Positions 8,298 through 17,308 of a stretch of 64,000 nt of DNA are shown here, piece after piece. This DNA comes from Rhizobium sp. ICMP 5592 (GTDB taxonomy: Bacteria > Pseudomonadota > Alphaproteobacteria > Rhizobiales > Rhizobiaceae). The position numbers and the translations under genes were made by a program. The stretch lies in contig NZ_QSNT01000001.1 of the NCBI RefSeq assembly GCF_009498525.1, forward strand, positions 983,032 through 1,047,031, written 5' to 3'. Position 1 is the stretch's first letter. Each line of letters begins with the position of its first letter. Under the pieces are notes generated by a model. The model did not search any database and was not told the origin of the DNA. It saw only the letters and a program-made list of their open reading frames with translations.

Positions 8298-9776
8298 ATG
8301 ACGCAACCGTCAAATGACGTTTATGCCGCAATCGCCCTTTCGCGCTTTGGGCTCGGCGCCGACAGCAATGGCGTCGCCGCCATAGGGTCCGACCCGCGCG
8401 GCGCTTTGCTGGAGGAGATCACCGAACGTTTCGTGCCGGTGCCCGTGGGAGTGGAGCTGAAACCCACAGCCGATCTTCTCGTGGCTCTCTACGATTTTCA
8501 GGAGCAGCGCAAACAAGCAAGGGAACAGCCGGTCGCAGCCGCCGCGCCTCCGGTGACGGCCAACCAGGGTCCGCAACCGGCGATGTCGGGTGGCGACATG
8601 AAAGCCGGCCAACCGTCGGCAATGCCAAAAGCCATGGCAAGTCCGTCGCCACCTGCTATGCCCTATCTTCCGCAACAGGTTTTCCTCGCCGAGGTCGAGG
8701 CACGCTTCAACGGCACAATCCACCAGCCGCTGATCGGCTTTGGCGAGCGCCTGGCGATGTTCTGGGCAAACCATTTCGCGGTTTCGACGTCGAGCGGCGA
8801 GGAGGTCCATATCCTTGCCGGGGCATTCGAACGGGAAGCCATCAGGCCCCATGTCTTCGGGCGCTTTTCCGACATGCTGCTGGCCGTCGAGACCCATCCG
8901 GCCATGCTGACCTTCCTCGACAACCGCCAGTCGATCGGGCCGGATTCCAGGGCGAATGCGAAGGGAAAACGCGGGCTGAACGAAAACCTCGCCCGCGAGA
9001 CGCTCGAGCTGCACACGCTCGGTGTGGACGGCGGTTATACGCAGGCCGATGTCACCACGCTTGCAAGGATCATCACCGGCTGGACGGTCGTGCGTGGCCA
9101 GTCGCCCTTGGGCGCGTCCGGTACTTTCGCCTTCAATGCCAATGCCCACCAGCCGGGCGACCAGACACTCCTGGGGCTTACCTATGCCGATCACGGCTTC
9201 GGACAGGGCAGGGAGGCTTTGCATGACCTTTCACGCCATCCGGCGACGGCCGGGCATATCGCCACCAAACTCGTCCGCCACTTCGTCTCCGACGTGCCGC
9301 CGCCGGCGGTCGTTCAAAAGCTTTCCGCGACATTCACCAAGACCGATGGTGATCTCTCGGCCGTCTATCGGGCGCTGCTTGGGTCCGACGAAGCCTGGGA
9401 CCCGAAACTGGTCAAGATCCGCTCGCCGCTCGAATACGTCATCGCGCTTTTGCGCGCCAGCGGCGAGAAGCCGAAACCCAATGTCATCGTCAGTGCCTTG
9501 GCCGCGATGGGCCAGCCGTTCTGGGCGCCGTCCGGACCGAATGGATTTCCCGACACGGTCGACGCCTGGGCATCCGGCCAGGGGCTCAGCACGCGGATGG
9601 ATGTCGCCAATATGATCGCCAATGCCGTGCCGCCGCAGATCGATCCCCGTCGCTTTGTCTCCGATAGCCTCGGACCGCTCCTTTCCGACGAAACCTTGCA
9701 GGCTGTGTCGCGTGCGGAAACCCGTAGCCAGGGTCTAGCGATCGCCTATCTCTCCCCCGAATTTCAGAGGCGTTGA
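8298..9776 (+). CDS. DUF1800-family protein
   Basis: 492-residue protein of the DUF1800 family, recognised by the opening AAIALSRFGLGAD, the RLAMFWANHFAVS block near residue 150, the NENLARETLELHTLGVDGGYTQADVT block near 235, and the C-terminal DAWASGQGLSTRMDVANMI region. A Pro/Ala/Met-rich linker lies at about residues 75-120. Function is unknown. The family almost always sits next to a DUF1501 gene, as it does here. I see no signal peptide of its own, while the DUF1501 partner has a Tat signal, so the two may be exported as a complex. It is 73 bp after the sensor gene, and could be a target of the sigma factor. Confidence 0.88.
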   Translation: MTQPSNDVYAAIALSRFGLGADSNGVAAIGSDPRGALLEEITERFVPVPVGVELKPTADLLVALYDFQEQRKQAREQPVAAAAPPVTANQGPQPAMSGGDMKAGQPSAMPKAMASPSPPAMPYLPQQVFLAEVEARFNGTIHQPLIGFGERLAMFWANHFAVSTSSGEEVHILAGAFEREAIRPHVFGRFSDMLLAVETHPAMLTFLDNRQSIGPDSRANAKGKRGLNENLARETLELHTLGVDGGYTQADVTTLARIITGWTVVRGQSPLGASGTFAFNANAHQPGDQTLLGLTYADHGFGQGREALHDLSRHPATAGHIATKLVRHFVSDVPPPAVVQKLSATFTKTDGDLSAVYRALLGSDEAWDPKLVKIRSPLEYVIALLRASGEKPKPNVIVSALAAMGQPFWAPSGPNGFPDTVDAWASGQGLSTRMDVANMIANAVPPQIDPRRFVSDSLGPLLSDETLQAVSRAETRSQGLAIAYLSPEFQRR

Positions 9777-9778
9777 TC

Positions 9779-10999
9779 ATGACCTGTGAACTCGTAACCC
9801 CTACCCGCCGTGCCGTCCTCGGAGCTTCAGGCGCTCTGTTCGCCTGGGCGTTCATTCCGCGCTTTGCTCACGCCGCCGGCGGCCGCGATCCGCGCTTCAT
9901 CACCATCATTCTGCGCGGCGCCCTTGATGGTTTGACCGCGGTCCCGCCGGTTGGCGATCCAGACTACGCGTCCCTGCGCCAGTCGATCGCGATGACGACC
10001 AGCGGCCCGAATGCGGTCCTTCCGCTGGACAGCTTCTTTGCCCTGCATCCCTCCATGCCCAATTTCAACCGGCTCTACCGAGCGGGGCAGGCCGCGGTCG
10101 TTCACGCCAACGCCACGTCCTATCGTGACCGCTCGCATTTCGACGGTCAGGATGTGCTGGAATCCGGCTATGAAACGCCGGGCCGGGTGGATTCCGGCTG
10201 GCTGAACCGCATGCTCGAAGGCCTTCCCAAAGGCGACAAGGTCGCGCCCGGCAGCACCACTCTGCGTGGGCTCGCCGTCGGGGCGAATGCGCCGTTGGTC
10301 ATTCGCGGCAAGGCGCCCGTTCTCGGCTGGTCGCCCTCGAGCCTGCAACCCGTCAGCGCGGATCTTCCGCCCCGGCTTATGGATCTCTACACCCATACCG
10401 ATCCTCTTTTCGCCAACATACTGGCCGAGGGCATTGCCACGGGCAAGATTGCGGCGGGTGTGGATGTCAAAGCCCGGGGCGGTCCGGGAGACCCAGCCGG
10501 GATGGAGCAGATGGCAAGAGGGGCAGCACGCCTGCTCGCGCAGGATGACGGACCGCGTGTCGCCGCGCTCGCCTTCGAAGGATGGGATACGCATGCGGGG
10601 GAGATCAGCCGCCTGACACGGCTTCTGACCGGTCTCGACAATTCGCTGGCGGCATTCGAACAGGAGCTCGGACCAAGCTGGAAGGACACGGCGATCATCG
10701 TCGCAACCGAATTCGGACGTACCGCGCGGATCAATGGCACGGATGGTACCGATCACGGCACCGGCACGACAGCCTTCCTCGCCGGCGGCGCGATCAAGGG
10801 AGGACGTGTTATCGCGGATTGGCCGGGTCTTAAGGAAGCCCAACTGCGCGACAGCCGCGATCTTGCCGCCACAACGGATTTGCGAGCTGTAATAAAGGGC
10901 ATTGCCGTCGACCTGCTCGGTGCTTCCCCTGCCACATTGGCTCGCGATGTTTTTCCTGGATCGGGCTTCGTGGCCCCGATGAAGGGACTGATTGTATGA
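9779..10999 (+). CDS. DUF1501-family protein with Tat signal
   Basis: 406-residue DUF1501 (sulfatase/alkaline-phosphatase-like fold) protein. The N-terminus carries a twin-arginine signal: TRRAVLG at residues 9-15, a hydrophobic stretch, and AHA near residue 32. Later blocks typical of the family are RDRSHFDGQDVLESG near 120, AFEGWDTHAGE near 265, and VATEFGRTARINGTDGTDHGTG near 310, which resembles a metal-binding phosphatase-like site. I chose the ATG at 9779, two codons after a possible TTG, with AGAGG upstream. It is presumed to work in the periplasm together with the DUF1800 protein. The reaction is unknown. Confidence 0.88.
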   Translation: MTCELVTPTRRAVLGASGALFAWAFIPRFAHAAGGRDPRFITIILRGALDGLTAVPPVGDPDYASLRQSIAMTTSGPNAVLPLDSFFALHPSMPNFNRLYRAGQAAVVHANATSYRDRSHFDGQDVLESGYETPGRVDSGWLNRMLEGLPKGDKVAPGSTTLRGLAVGANAPLVIRGKAPVLGWSPSSLQPVSADLPPRLMDLYTHTDPLFANILAEGIATGKIAAGVDVKARGGPGDPAGMEQMARGAARLLAQDDGPRVAALAFEGWDTHAGEISRLTRLLTGLDNSLAAFEQELGPSWKDTAIIVATEFGRTARINGTDGTDHGTGTTAFLAGGAIKGGRVIADWPGLKEAQLRDSRDLAATTDLRAVIKGIAVDLLGASPATLARDVFPGSGFVAPMKGLIV

Positions 11000-11506
11000 T
11001 TATCCGTTAAGGCGTCGCGCCATCATGATGTCGTCGATTTCCTTGCCGTCATGCACGACCCCGCCGGGAATTCTGCCGATCTCGGAGAAGCCCTCCCGGC
11101 GATAGAAGCCGATCGCCTTCGGATTTTCCGAACTGACGACCAATTCGATCTGCACGATGCCCTCGCTCAGCGCGTAGGTGACCACCGTGTCGAGGAGATC
11201 CTTCGCAAGACCCACGCCCCGCAGATCTTTGCGCACATAGACCATGATCAGCGTGGCGCGATGCGCCATCTTGCTTGATCGCTGACGCAATAGACCCATC
11301 ACGCCGACAGGCTGATCATCTCGAAAAGCCACGAAAACGGGATCGCTCAGCCGCCGGCGCCATTCCTCATCAGACAGCACCTCCCAGTCTTCCACGCTAC
11401 TTGCAAAGGAAGACGGCTCGGCACGAAGGGCCTCCAGGCGAATGCGCCGAAAAATACCGAATTCGCCGGTGTTAAGGTGCCTGATCGTTATCCCGCTTGC
11501 ACTCAA
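11000..11506 (-). CDS. GNAT-family N-acetyltransferase
   Basis: 168-residue acetyl-CoA-dependent acetyltransferase. The acetyl-CoA-binding motif A is seen as VYVRKDLRGVGLAKDLLDTVV near residues 88-108 (the R/Q-x-x-G-x-A loop), followed by ELVVSSENPKAIGFYRREGF near 120-140, a typical motif B. The start is a TTG five bases after a strong GGGAGGGG. It is convergent with the DUF1501 gene with no gap and 30 bp beyond the end of the importer operon upstream of it, so it may be read through from that operon. The acetyl acceptor is unknown. Confidence 0.88.
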   Translation of the reverse strand: MSASGITIRHLNTGEFGIFRRIRLEALRAEPSSFASSVEDWEVLSDEEWRRRLSDPVFVAFRDDQPVGVMGLLRQRSSKMAHRATLIMVYVRKDLRGVGLAKDLLDTVVTYALSEGIVQIELVVSSENPKAIGFYRREGFSEIGRIPGGVVHDGKEIDDIMMARRLNG

Positions 11507-11536
11507 CGTCCCCTCCCAAATGCCACCGGCCTTTTG

Positions 11537-12469
11537 TTAGAAGAGTTCGCCAATGGTGTCACGCGCCAGGCCGCGCAATCGTTGTACTTCTCCCTCATCG
11601 ATCCAGCGATACGGAAAGCGAAGCCGCGTACCAACCGGCCCCCATTGGCCGATGGCGCATAGAAGCTTGTCGAGTGCCGCGTTCGAGTAGCCTAAACTTT
11701 GTCGGAACGGAACGATGTACTCGTCCATGAACTTGCAGATGCGGCGTTCCAGATCCAGCGCGGCATCGATATCGCTGCGCATCGATCGCGTCCAGCGCTG
11801 TGCGCCGCGAGGGCTGAGGCAGGCGACATTGGAAAAGGAACCAGCGGCGACACCCTTCCGGATGCCGGTTGCGAGATGATGGCCGGGAACGAAGAGGGCA
11901 AGTCCCTGAAGGTGGCGGCGGGCTTGCACATACCATTCCTCGTCACCGTCCGCGAGCTTGCAACCGACGACCTGCGGTGCCGCCTTGCAAACGACGCCAA
12001 GTTCAGCGGGTGCCAACACGCGTTTGGCATGCGGAGGATTGTAGAGGATGAGCGGGATGCCATTTGCCAGATCGGCCGCGCGGTTCAGGAAGTCGATAGC
12101 CTCCATATCGGTCAGCGGCCACCAGTCGGGTAGGATGACCTGGATGGCCGTCGGCGCGAGTTCGGCGGAGCGACGGACCCGGTTCAACATGATGGTGGGA
12201 TCGGATTGACAGGCTCCGATGACGAACGACATGTTCGACGCCTTGCATCGCTCGGCAAGCAAGGATTGGATCCGGTCGAATTCCTCTTCCGTCTGATTGT
12301 GAAATTCTCCGGCAGTGCCGTTCGAATAGATTCCGTCAACGCCTGCGTCGATCAGGATGTCTATCTCTGCGGCTAGCTTGGCGAATTCGATGCTGTCATC
12401 GGCTTCGATCGGCAAAAGAAGCCCTGCCCAATTGCCTGCGACGATGTGAGGTTGCTTGTCGGCTGCCAT
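11537..12469 (-). CDS. DHDPS/NAL-family aldolase (distal gene of importer operon)
   Basis: 310-residue Schiff-base TIM-barrel enzyme. Visible: NGTAGEF near residue 49 (a variant of the TTGE loop), the tyrosine in LYNPPHAKR near 140, and Schiff-base lysine K171 in GCKLADGDEEW. It is more divergent than the other paralogues here: the usual VKDSS after the lysine is LADGD. It ends the oligopeptide-type importer operon, 15 bp after the second ATPase gene, and has AAGGAA before its ATG. It probably cleaves or dehydrates a product of the imported compound. Lysine synthesis is unlikely from context. Confidence 0.87.
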   Translation of the reverse strand: MAADKQPHIVAGNWAGLLLPIEADDSIEFAKLAAEIDILIDAGVDGIYSNGTAGEFHNQTEEEFDRIQSLLAERCKASNMSFVIGACQSDPTIMLNRVRRSAELAPTAIQVILPDWWPLTDMEAIDFLNRAADLANGIPLILYNPPHAKRVLAPAELGVVCKAAPQVVGCKLADGDEEWYVQARRHLQGLALFVPGHHLATGIRKGVAAGSFSNVACLSPRGAQRWTRSMRSDIDAALDLERRICKFMDEYIVPFRQSLGYSNAALDKLLCAIGQWGPVGTRLRFPYRWIDEGEVQRLRGLARDTIGELF

Positions 12470-12484
12470 CGCCGGTTCCTTTCG

Positions 12485-13441
12485 TCAGCCCGCCAGATCG
12501 TCGCGAATACAGGCCTTGAAATGGTCGGCTGAGACTTCCCGCAGCCTCGGCACAGCGTCGGCGCAGGTCGGTAATGCATTGGGACAGCGGGTCCGGAAAA
12601 CGCAGCCGCTTGGCGGATTGGCGGGGCTTGGAATGTCGCCCTTGAGGATTTGCCGGTCGCGCCGCGCGTCCGGATCGGGCGAGGGAATCGCCGAAAGCAG
12701 CGCCCGCGTATAGGGATGCTGCGGCGAGATATAGAGCTCGCTGCTTGGCGCGATCTCCATGATGCGCCCGAGATAGAGCACGATGATCCGGTCGCAGATA
12801 TATTCGACCACGGCGAGGTCATGCGAGATGAAGAGCATGGTGAGGCCGAGGCGTTGCTGCAAGTCACGCAAGAGATTGATGACCTGTGCCTGGATCGAGA
12901 CGTCGAGGGCCGACACCGGTTCGTCGGCAACCAGGAAATCCGGCGCGAGCGTCAGCGCCCTTGCAATGCCGATACGTTGGCGCTGGCCGCCGGAAAATTC
13001 ATGGGCATAGCGATGGATGGCATCGGCCGGCAGGTCCACTTGCTCGAGTGCCGCGCGGGCGCGATCGAGCCGTTCCTTCGAGGTGCCGATCCCCTGGATC
13101 GTCAGGCCCTCGGCGAGGATTTCGCCGATCGTCATGCGGGGCGAGAGACTCGCGAACGGGTCCTGGAAAATATATTGCATGCGCGGCCGGACCCGCCGCA
13201 TCGCCGATGCCGAGAGGGTGGTGAGATCAGTGCCGTCGAAGCGGATGCTACCTGCCGATGGTTCGATGAGGCGCAGCACCGAGCGGCCGATCGTCGTCTT
13301 GCCGCTGCCGGATTCGCCAACGAGGCCGACCACCTCGCCCTTGCCGATTTCGAAGGAGATATCCTGCAGGACGTTGGTCTTGCTGCTGCGGGTCGTATAG
13401 TGCTTCGCGAGATTGCGGACGGAAAGCAGGGGCTCGTTCAT
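12485..13441 (-). CDS. Oligopeptide-type ABC importer ATPase (DppF/OppF-like)
   Basis: 318-residue ATPase. Walker A GESGSGKT at 42-49, ABC signature LSGGQ-type (EFSGGQRQRIGIARAL) near 155-170, Walker B FLVADEPVSALDVS near 178, and the C-terminal oligopeptide_ABC extension with four cysteines (CVFRTRCPNALPTC ... C) that in this family binds an iron-sulfur cluster. It forms a heterodimer with the DppD-like ATPase encoded just upstream; the upstream TAG stop is followed at once by this ATG, with GGAGATC as ribosome site. Confidence 0.93.
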   Translation of the reverse strand: MNEPLLSVRNLAKHYTTRSSKTNVLQDISFEIGKGEVVGLVGESGSGKTTIGRSVLRLIEPSAGSIRFDGTDLTTLSASAMRRVRPRMQYIFQDPFASLSPRMTIGEILAEGLTIQGIGTSKERLDRARAALEQVDLPADAIHRYAHEFSGGQRQRIGIARALTLAPDFLVADEPVSALDVSIQAQVINLLRDLQQRLGLTMLFISHDLAVVEYICDRIIVLYLGRIMEIAPSSELYISPQHPYTRALLSAIPSPDPDARRDRQILKGDIPSPANPPSGCVFRTRCPNALPTCADAVPRLREVSADHFKACIRDDLAG

Positions 13442-14461
13442 CTAGATCTCCTGCCAGCGGATGCAGCGGCTTTGATGGCGCGGATTGACCTCGGCGAGCG
13501 GTGGCACGGCGGCGCGACAGGCATCGGTCGCGAATGAGCAGCGCGGCGCGAAGGCACAGCCAGCCGGCATGTTCATGAGGCCGGGTACCACGCCCGGAAT
13601 GGCGGCGAGTTTTTCGCCGACCTGCTTCATGCGGCTGGCATCGCCGAGCCTCGGCATCGAGGCCAGCAGGCCCATGGTGTAGGGATGCCTCGGATTGCGG
13701 AAAACCTCGCCCACCGGTCCGGTCTCGACGATCCGGCCGGCATACATGACCGCCACCCGATGGGCGATCTCGGCCACCACGCCGAGATTATGAGTAACGA
13801 AAAGCATGGCCATGCCGCGCTCGCGCTGCAATGTTCGCAACAGGTCGAGGATCTGCGCCTGGATGGTGACGTCGAGCGCCGTCGTCGGCTCGTCGGCGAT
13901 CAGCAGCGTCGGATTGCAGGCGAGCGCCATGGCAATGGTGGCGCGTTGGCGCATGCCACCCGAAAGCTCATGCGGATATTGGCCGGCGCGGCGTCGAGCA
14001 TCGGGAATGCCGACGCTATCGAGAAGCCCGATGGCCGCGTCCATCGCCGCTCTGTTGCTTGCCTTGCGATGAATACGGATCGGCTCCGAAATCTGGTCGC
14101 CGATGGTGTAGACCGGATTGAGGCTCGACATCGGCTCCTGAAAGATCATGCCGATATCGTCGCCCCGGATTGAGCGCATCTCTTTCTCGTCGAGTGGCAC
14201 GAGATCGTTGACCTGACCATCCTTGCGCTTCAGCCGGATGCTGCCGGTTGCGATCACGCCGATATCATGCGCCAGCAGGCGTATCACCGAAAGACTGGTC
14301 ACCGATTTGCCGGAACCGGATTCACCGACCAGCGCCAGCGTCTCACCGGCCGCAATGGTAAGGCTGAGATCATCGACCGCCGTCACCGCACCGGAGCGGA
14401 GGCGGAAGACCGTCCGGAGCCCCCTGATGTCGAGTATGGTGTCGGTGTTCTCGTGCATCAT
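13442..14461 (-). CDS. Oligopeptide-type ABC importer ATPase (DppD/OppD-like)
   Basis: 339-residue ATPase. Walker A GESGSGKS at 46-53, signature [17 protein letters not shown] near 163-179, Walker [15 protein letters not shown] near 185, and the C-terminal cysteine-bearing extension ([14 protein letters not shown], then a later C) of the dipeptide/nickel/opine importers. Two adjacent ATGs are possible starts. It lies 5 bp after the DHDPS-family gene and directly before its partner ATPase. Confidence 0.93.
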   Translation of the reverse strand: MMHENTDTILDIRGLRTVFRLRSGAVTAVDDLSLTIAAGETLALVGESGSGKSVTSLSVIRLLAHDIGVIATGSIRLKRKDGQVNDLVPLDEKEMRSIRGDDIGMIFQEPMSSLNPVYTIGDQISEPIRIHRKASNRAAMDAAIGLLDSVGIPDARRRAGQYPHELSGGMRQRATIAMALACNPTLLIADEPTTALDVTIQAQILDLLRTLQRERGMAMLFVTHNLGVVAEIAHRVAVMYAGRIVETGPVGEVFRNPRHPYTMGLLASMPRLGDASRMKQVGEKLAAIPGVVPGLMNMPAGCAFAPRCSFATDACRAAVPPLAEVNPRHQSRCIRWQEI

Positions 14462-14466
14462 GACTG

Positions 14467-15384
14467 TCAGCCAAGCAGGCCGGTGGCGCGCAGAATATCA
14501 TCGATTTTGCCGGTCTCGGCCTCGTTGAGGGCGGCGCGCGGCCGCGGCATCAGGGCGGTGTCGATGATCCCCAGGCTCTTCATCGCGGCCTTGAAGGCAC
14601 CGATGCCGGACGCGCCGCCGCTGACGCGGCTCTGTGCCACCCAGACGATCTCGAACAGTCGGCAGAGGCGCTCCTGCTCCTTGCGGGCCGCAACCCAGTC
14701 GCCACGCTGCGCGGCATCCCAGAGCCGGACATAGCCATGTGGATCGACATTGGCGATGCCAGGCACCACGCCATGCGCGCCCATCAGCAGCGCATTGTCG
14801 ACGACAATCTCCGAGCCGGTCATCAGGAAAACATCCTTCCGGTCGGCGAGATCGAGCAGCAGGTAGCGGAAATTGCCGTCGTCACCACTGGAATCCTTGA
14901 CGCCGATGATCGTGCCTTCGCGGGCAAGTGTGACGGTGGTCTGGCGTTGCAGCTTCACATGCACGCAGACCGGGATGTCATAGGCGATCAGCGGCAGGTC
15001 GACCGCCTCGCGGATGTAGCGGAAATGATCGAGGATCTCCGGCTGGCTGGTGACGGTGTAGAAGGGGGCGGTAACGACGACCGCGTCGGCGCCCGCCGCC
15101 TTGGCGATCCTGGCATGGTTTATGACGCGATCGGTGGTGGGGTCGATCACGCCGACGATCAGCGGTACGCGGCCGTTGATCACCTTGGCCGAGTGCTCGA
15201 TGATCTCCTGCCGGGTTTTCTCGTCATGGAAGACCACCTCACTCGTCGAGCCGAGCACGAAGAGGCCGTGGCAGCCGGCTTCGATCAGATGCTCCAGCAC
15301 CCGCGTATAGGATGCGTAATCGACGGTAAGATCCGCCTTCAGCGGCGTGACGACGGGGGGGACGACACCCTTGAATTTGCTCAT
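14467..15384 (-). CDS. DHDPS/NAL-family aldolase embedded in importer operon
   Basis: 305-residue Schiff-base TIM-barrel enzyme. STSEV replaces the more usual TTGE near residue 47, YDIP carries the catalytic tyrosine near 134, and Schiff-base lysine K163 is in [12 protein letters not shown]. The gene sits between the DppC-like permease and the DppD-like ATPase genes, which is unusual and ties the enzyme tightly to the importer. The STSE loop differs from DHDPS and N-acetylneuraminate lyase and may reflect a different substrate carboxylate or acyl group. The ATG is preceded by GAGAGAAAG. Confidence 0.89.
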   Translation of the reverse strand: MSKFKGVVPPVVTPLKADLTVDYASYTRVLEHLIEAGCHGLFVLGSTSEVVFHDEKTRQEIIEHSAKVINGRVPLIVGVIDPTTDRVINHARIAKAAGADAVVVTAPFYTVTSQPEILDHFRYIREAVDLPLIAYDIPVCVHVKLQRQTTVTLAREGTIIGVKDSSGDDGNFRYLLLDLADRKDVFLMTGSEIVVDNALLMGAHGVVPGIANVDPHGYVRLWDAAQRGDWVAARKEQERLCRLFEIVWVAQSRVSGGASGIGAFKAAMKSLGIIDTALMPRPRAALNEAETGKIDDILRATGLLG

Positions 15385-15403
15385 GTTGGCTTTCTCTCAG
15401 TGG

Positions 15404-16279
15404 TTAGCTTTGCTCAGTGCGAGGGTCGAAGGCATCGCGAAGACCATCGCCGATGAAGTTGATGGCAAGGACGGCGAGGACGAGTGCGCCGCCGGGAAAG
15501 AGCCATTGCCAGGGATATTGCTCGAACACGGCCGTCGAGCGGGCGGCATTCAGCATGTTGCCCCAGCTTGCGGCAGGCGGGGCGATACCCAGCCCTAGGA
15601 AGGAGAGGCCGGCTTCGAGCAGAATGGAATTGGCGATCTGCAACGTCGCGAAGACGACGAGAATGTCGATCGAGTTCGGCAGGCCATGGCGCAGAAGCAG
15701 ATGTGGAAGACCGGCGCCCATGCCGCGTGCAGCGATCACGAAGTCGCGCTCGCGCAATTCAAGGAGGCGCGAGCGGATCATGCGCGCCAGAAGCGGCCAG
15801 GACAGTAGCGAGATAACGAGGACCGTTGGCCAGATGCCGGTGCCGGCGATCGAGGCGAGTACCAGAAGGAAGATCACCGGCGGCAGCGTCATGACGAGAT
15901 CGACGAAACGCATGGTGATCGCGTCCGCGAAACGGCCGGCGAGCGCCGAGATGGCACCGACCAAAAAGCCGATGACGGCAGAGATGGCGGTCGATCCGAT
16001 GGCGACAAGTAGCGAGATGCGTCCGCCGGCGAGCACGCGGGCGAAAACGTCGCGTCCGACGCCGTCCGTGCCGAACCAGTGCTTGGCGGTCGGCCCGCTG
16101 TTCATGGCGAGCAGGTCGATATCGTTCGGCTTGAAGCTCCACCATAGCGGATAGGAGAGGATCAGCGCGAGCATTGGGACAATCAGGCAGACGCCGAAGA
16201 GGGCGAGCCGGTTGAACAGGAAACGCTCGAAGGCACGGGCGAGTGGGCCGGGGCTGCGGGTGGGGGATCGGGCCAGCAT
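15404..16279 (-). CDS. Oligopeptide-type ABC importer permease (DppC-like)
   Basis: 291-residue inner-membrane protein: an N-terminal OppC_N-type segment (residues about 25-60), a periplasmic loop containing [21 protein letters not shown] near 88-108, a hallmark of DppC/OppC, then five more hydrophobic segments and an EAA-type loop ([21 protein letters not shown]) near 190. It partners with the DppB-like permease, from which it is separated by 3 bp. Confidence 0.93.
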   Translation of the reverse strand: MLARSPTRSPGPLARAFERFLFNRLALFGVCLIVPMLALILSYPLWWSFKPNDIDLLAMNSGPTAKHWFGTDGVGRDVFARVLAGGRISLLVAIGSTAISAVIGFLVGAISALAGRFADAITMRFVDLVMTLPPVIFLLVLASIAGTGIWPTVLVISLLSWPLLARMIRSRLLELRERDFVIAARGMGAGLPHLLLRHGLPNSIDILVVFATLQIANSILLEAGLSFLGLGIAPPAASWGNMLNAARSTAVFEQYPWQWLFPGGALVLAVLAINFIGDGLRDAFDPRTEQS

Positions 16280-16282
16280 CGC

Positions 16283-17242
16283 TCAACCCACCTTGATGCG
16301 CGGATCGATCACCGCATAGGTGATGTCCGTCAGGAGATTGACGATAATGACGCAGGCACCGATCACCAGGGTCGCGCCCATGATGACCGGATAGTCGCGT
16401 GCGCCGACGGCGTCAACCAAAAGCAGCCCCATGCCCGGCCAGTTGAAAACGCTTTCGATGAAGATCGCGCCGCCGATCGCAAGGCCGATGGTCGAGCCGA
16501 CGAGGGTGACGACGGGAAGCAGCGCATTGCGTAGCGCGTGCTTGGCGATAACCCAGAATTCATAGACGCCCTTGGCGCGTGCGGTGCGGACATAATCCTG
16601 ATTGAGCACTTCAAGCAGCGAGGCGCGCATGTAACGCGTGATGAGGGCAGCCTGGGCGATGGCGAGAAGCGAGGCGGGCAAAATGAGATGGCGCAGCAGA
16701 TCGCCGACGGAGAAATCCGCTCCCGGCGTCAGCATGCCGCCGGACGGCATCCAGTGGAGCCTGACGGAGAAGATGTAGAGCCCGATCAGCGCGCTGAGGA
16801 AGGCGGGGCTTGAAATGCCGGCGAGTGCGAAGACCGAGAACGAAACATCGAGCAAGGAGTTGCGGCGTACGGCGCTGACAACTCCGATCGCGATGCCGGC
16901 CACAACCGCGATCACGATTGCCGATCCCATCAGCAGCAACGTCGGGCCGGTGCGCGAAAGCACAAGATCGAGCACCGGCTGGTCGAACCTCTTGATCGAG
17001 TAGCCGAGATTGCCGGTGAGCGCCTCCTTGAGCCATGCCAGATATTGCACCGGCAACGGACGATCGAGGCCGAGCCGGGTCCGCAATTCCGCAAGATCGC
17101 CCGGCGACATCGGTACGTTCGGGTTGACATAGGCATCGACCGGATCTCCGGGGGTGAGCCGCAAAAGGATGAAGGTCAGCAGGCTCACGGCGAGCAGCAT
17201 TCCCAAACCGATCAAAAGGCGTCGGGCACTATATGTGAGCAT
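16283..17242 (-). CDS. Oligopeptide-type ABC importer permease (DppB-like)
   Basis: 319-residue inner-membrane permease of the DppB/OppB type: N-terminal [21 protein letters not shown] segment, the [12 protein letters not shown] periplasmic block typical of the family, and an EAA-type loop ([21 protein letters not shown]) near residue 205. I chose the ATG at 17242, which starts the TM segment within a few residues and has GGGGACGG upstream; the frame extends 16 codons further into the stem-loop region after the binding-protein gene. Confidence 0.92.
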   Translation of the reverse strand: MLTYSARRLLIGLGMLLAVSLLTFILLRLTPGDPVDAYVNPNVPMSPGDLAELRTRLGLDRPLPVQYLAWLKEALTGNLGYSIKRFDQPVLDLVLSRTGPTLLLMGSAIVIAVVAGIAIGVVSAVRRNSLLDVSFSVFALAGISSPAFLSALIGLYIFSVRLHWMPSGGMLTPGADFSVGDLLRHLILPASLLAIAQAALITRYMRASLLEVLNQDYVRTARAKGVYEFWVIAKHALRNALLPVVTLVGSTIGLAIGGAIFIESVFNWPGMGLLLVDAVGARDYPVIMGATLVIGACVIIVNLLTDITYAVIDPRIKVG

Positions 17243-17259
17243 GAAAACCGTCCCCTGTT

Positions 17260-17287
17260 GGGGTGGCACGGCTGAGCGCGCCACCCT
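17260..17287 (-). other. Stem-loop between binding-protein gene and DppB-like permease gene
   Basis: GGGTGGC (17261-17267) pairs with GCCACCC (17280-17286), extended by one G-T pair, with a 12-nt loop. It lies 21 bp after the stop of the solute-binding-protein gene. Such hairpins commonly protect the upstream transcript end so that binding protein is made in excess over the permeases. There is no T-run, so it is unlikely to be a full terminator. Confidence 0.55.
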
Positions 17288-17308
17288 CACGCTGCGGGAA
17301 TGTCAGGC

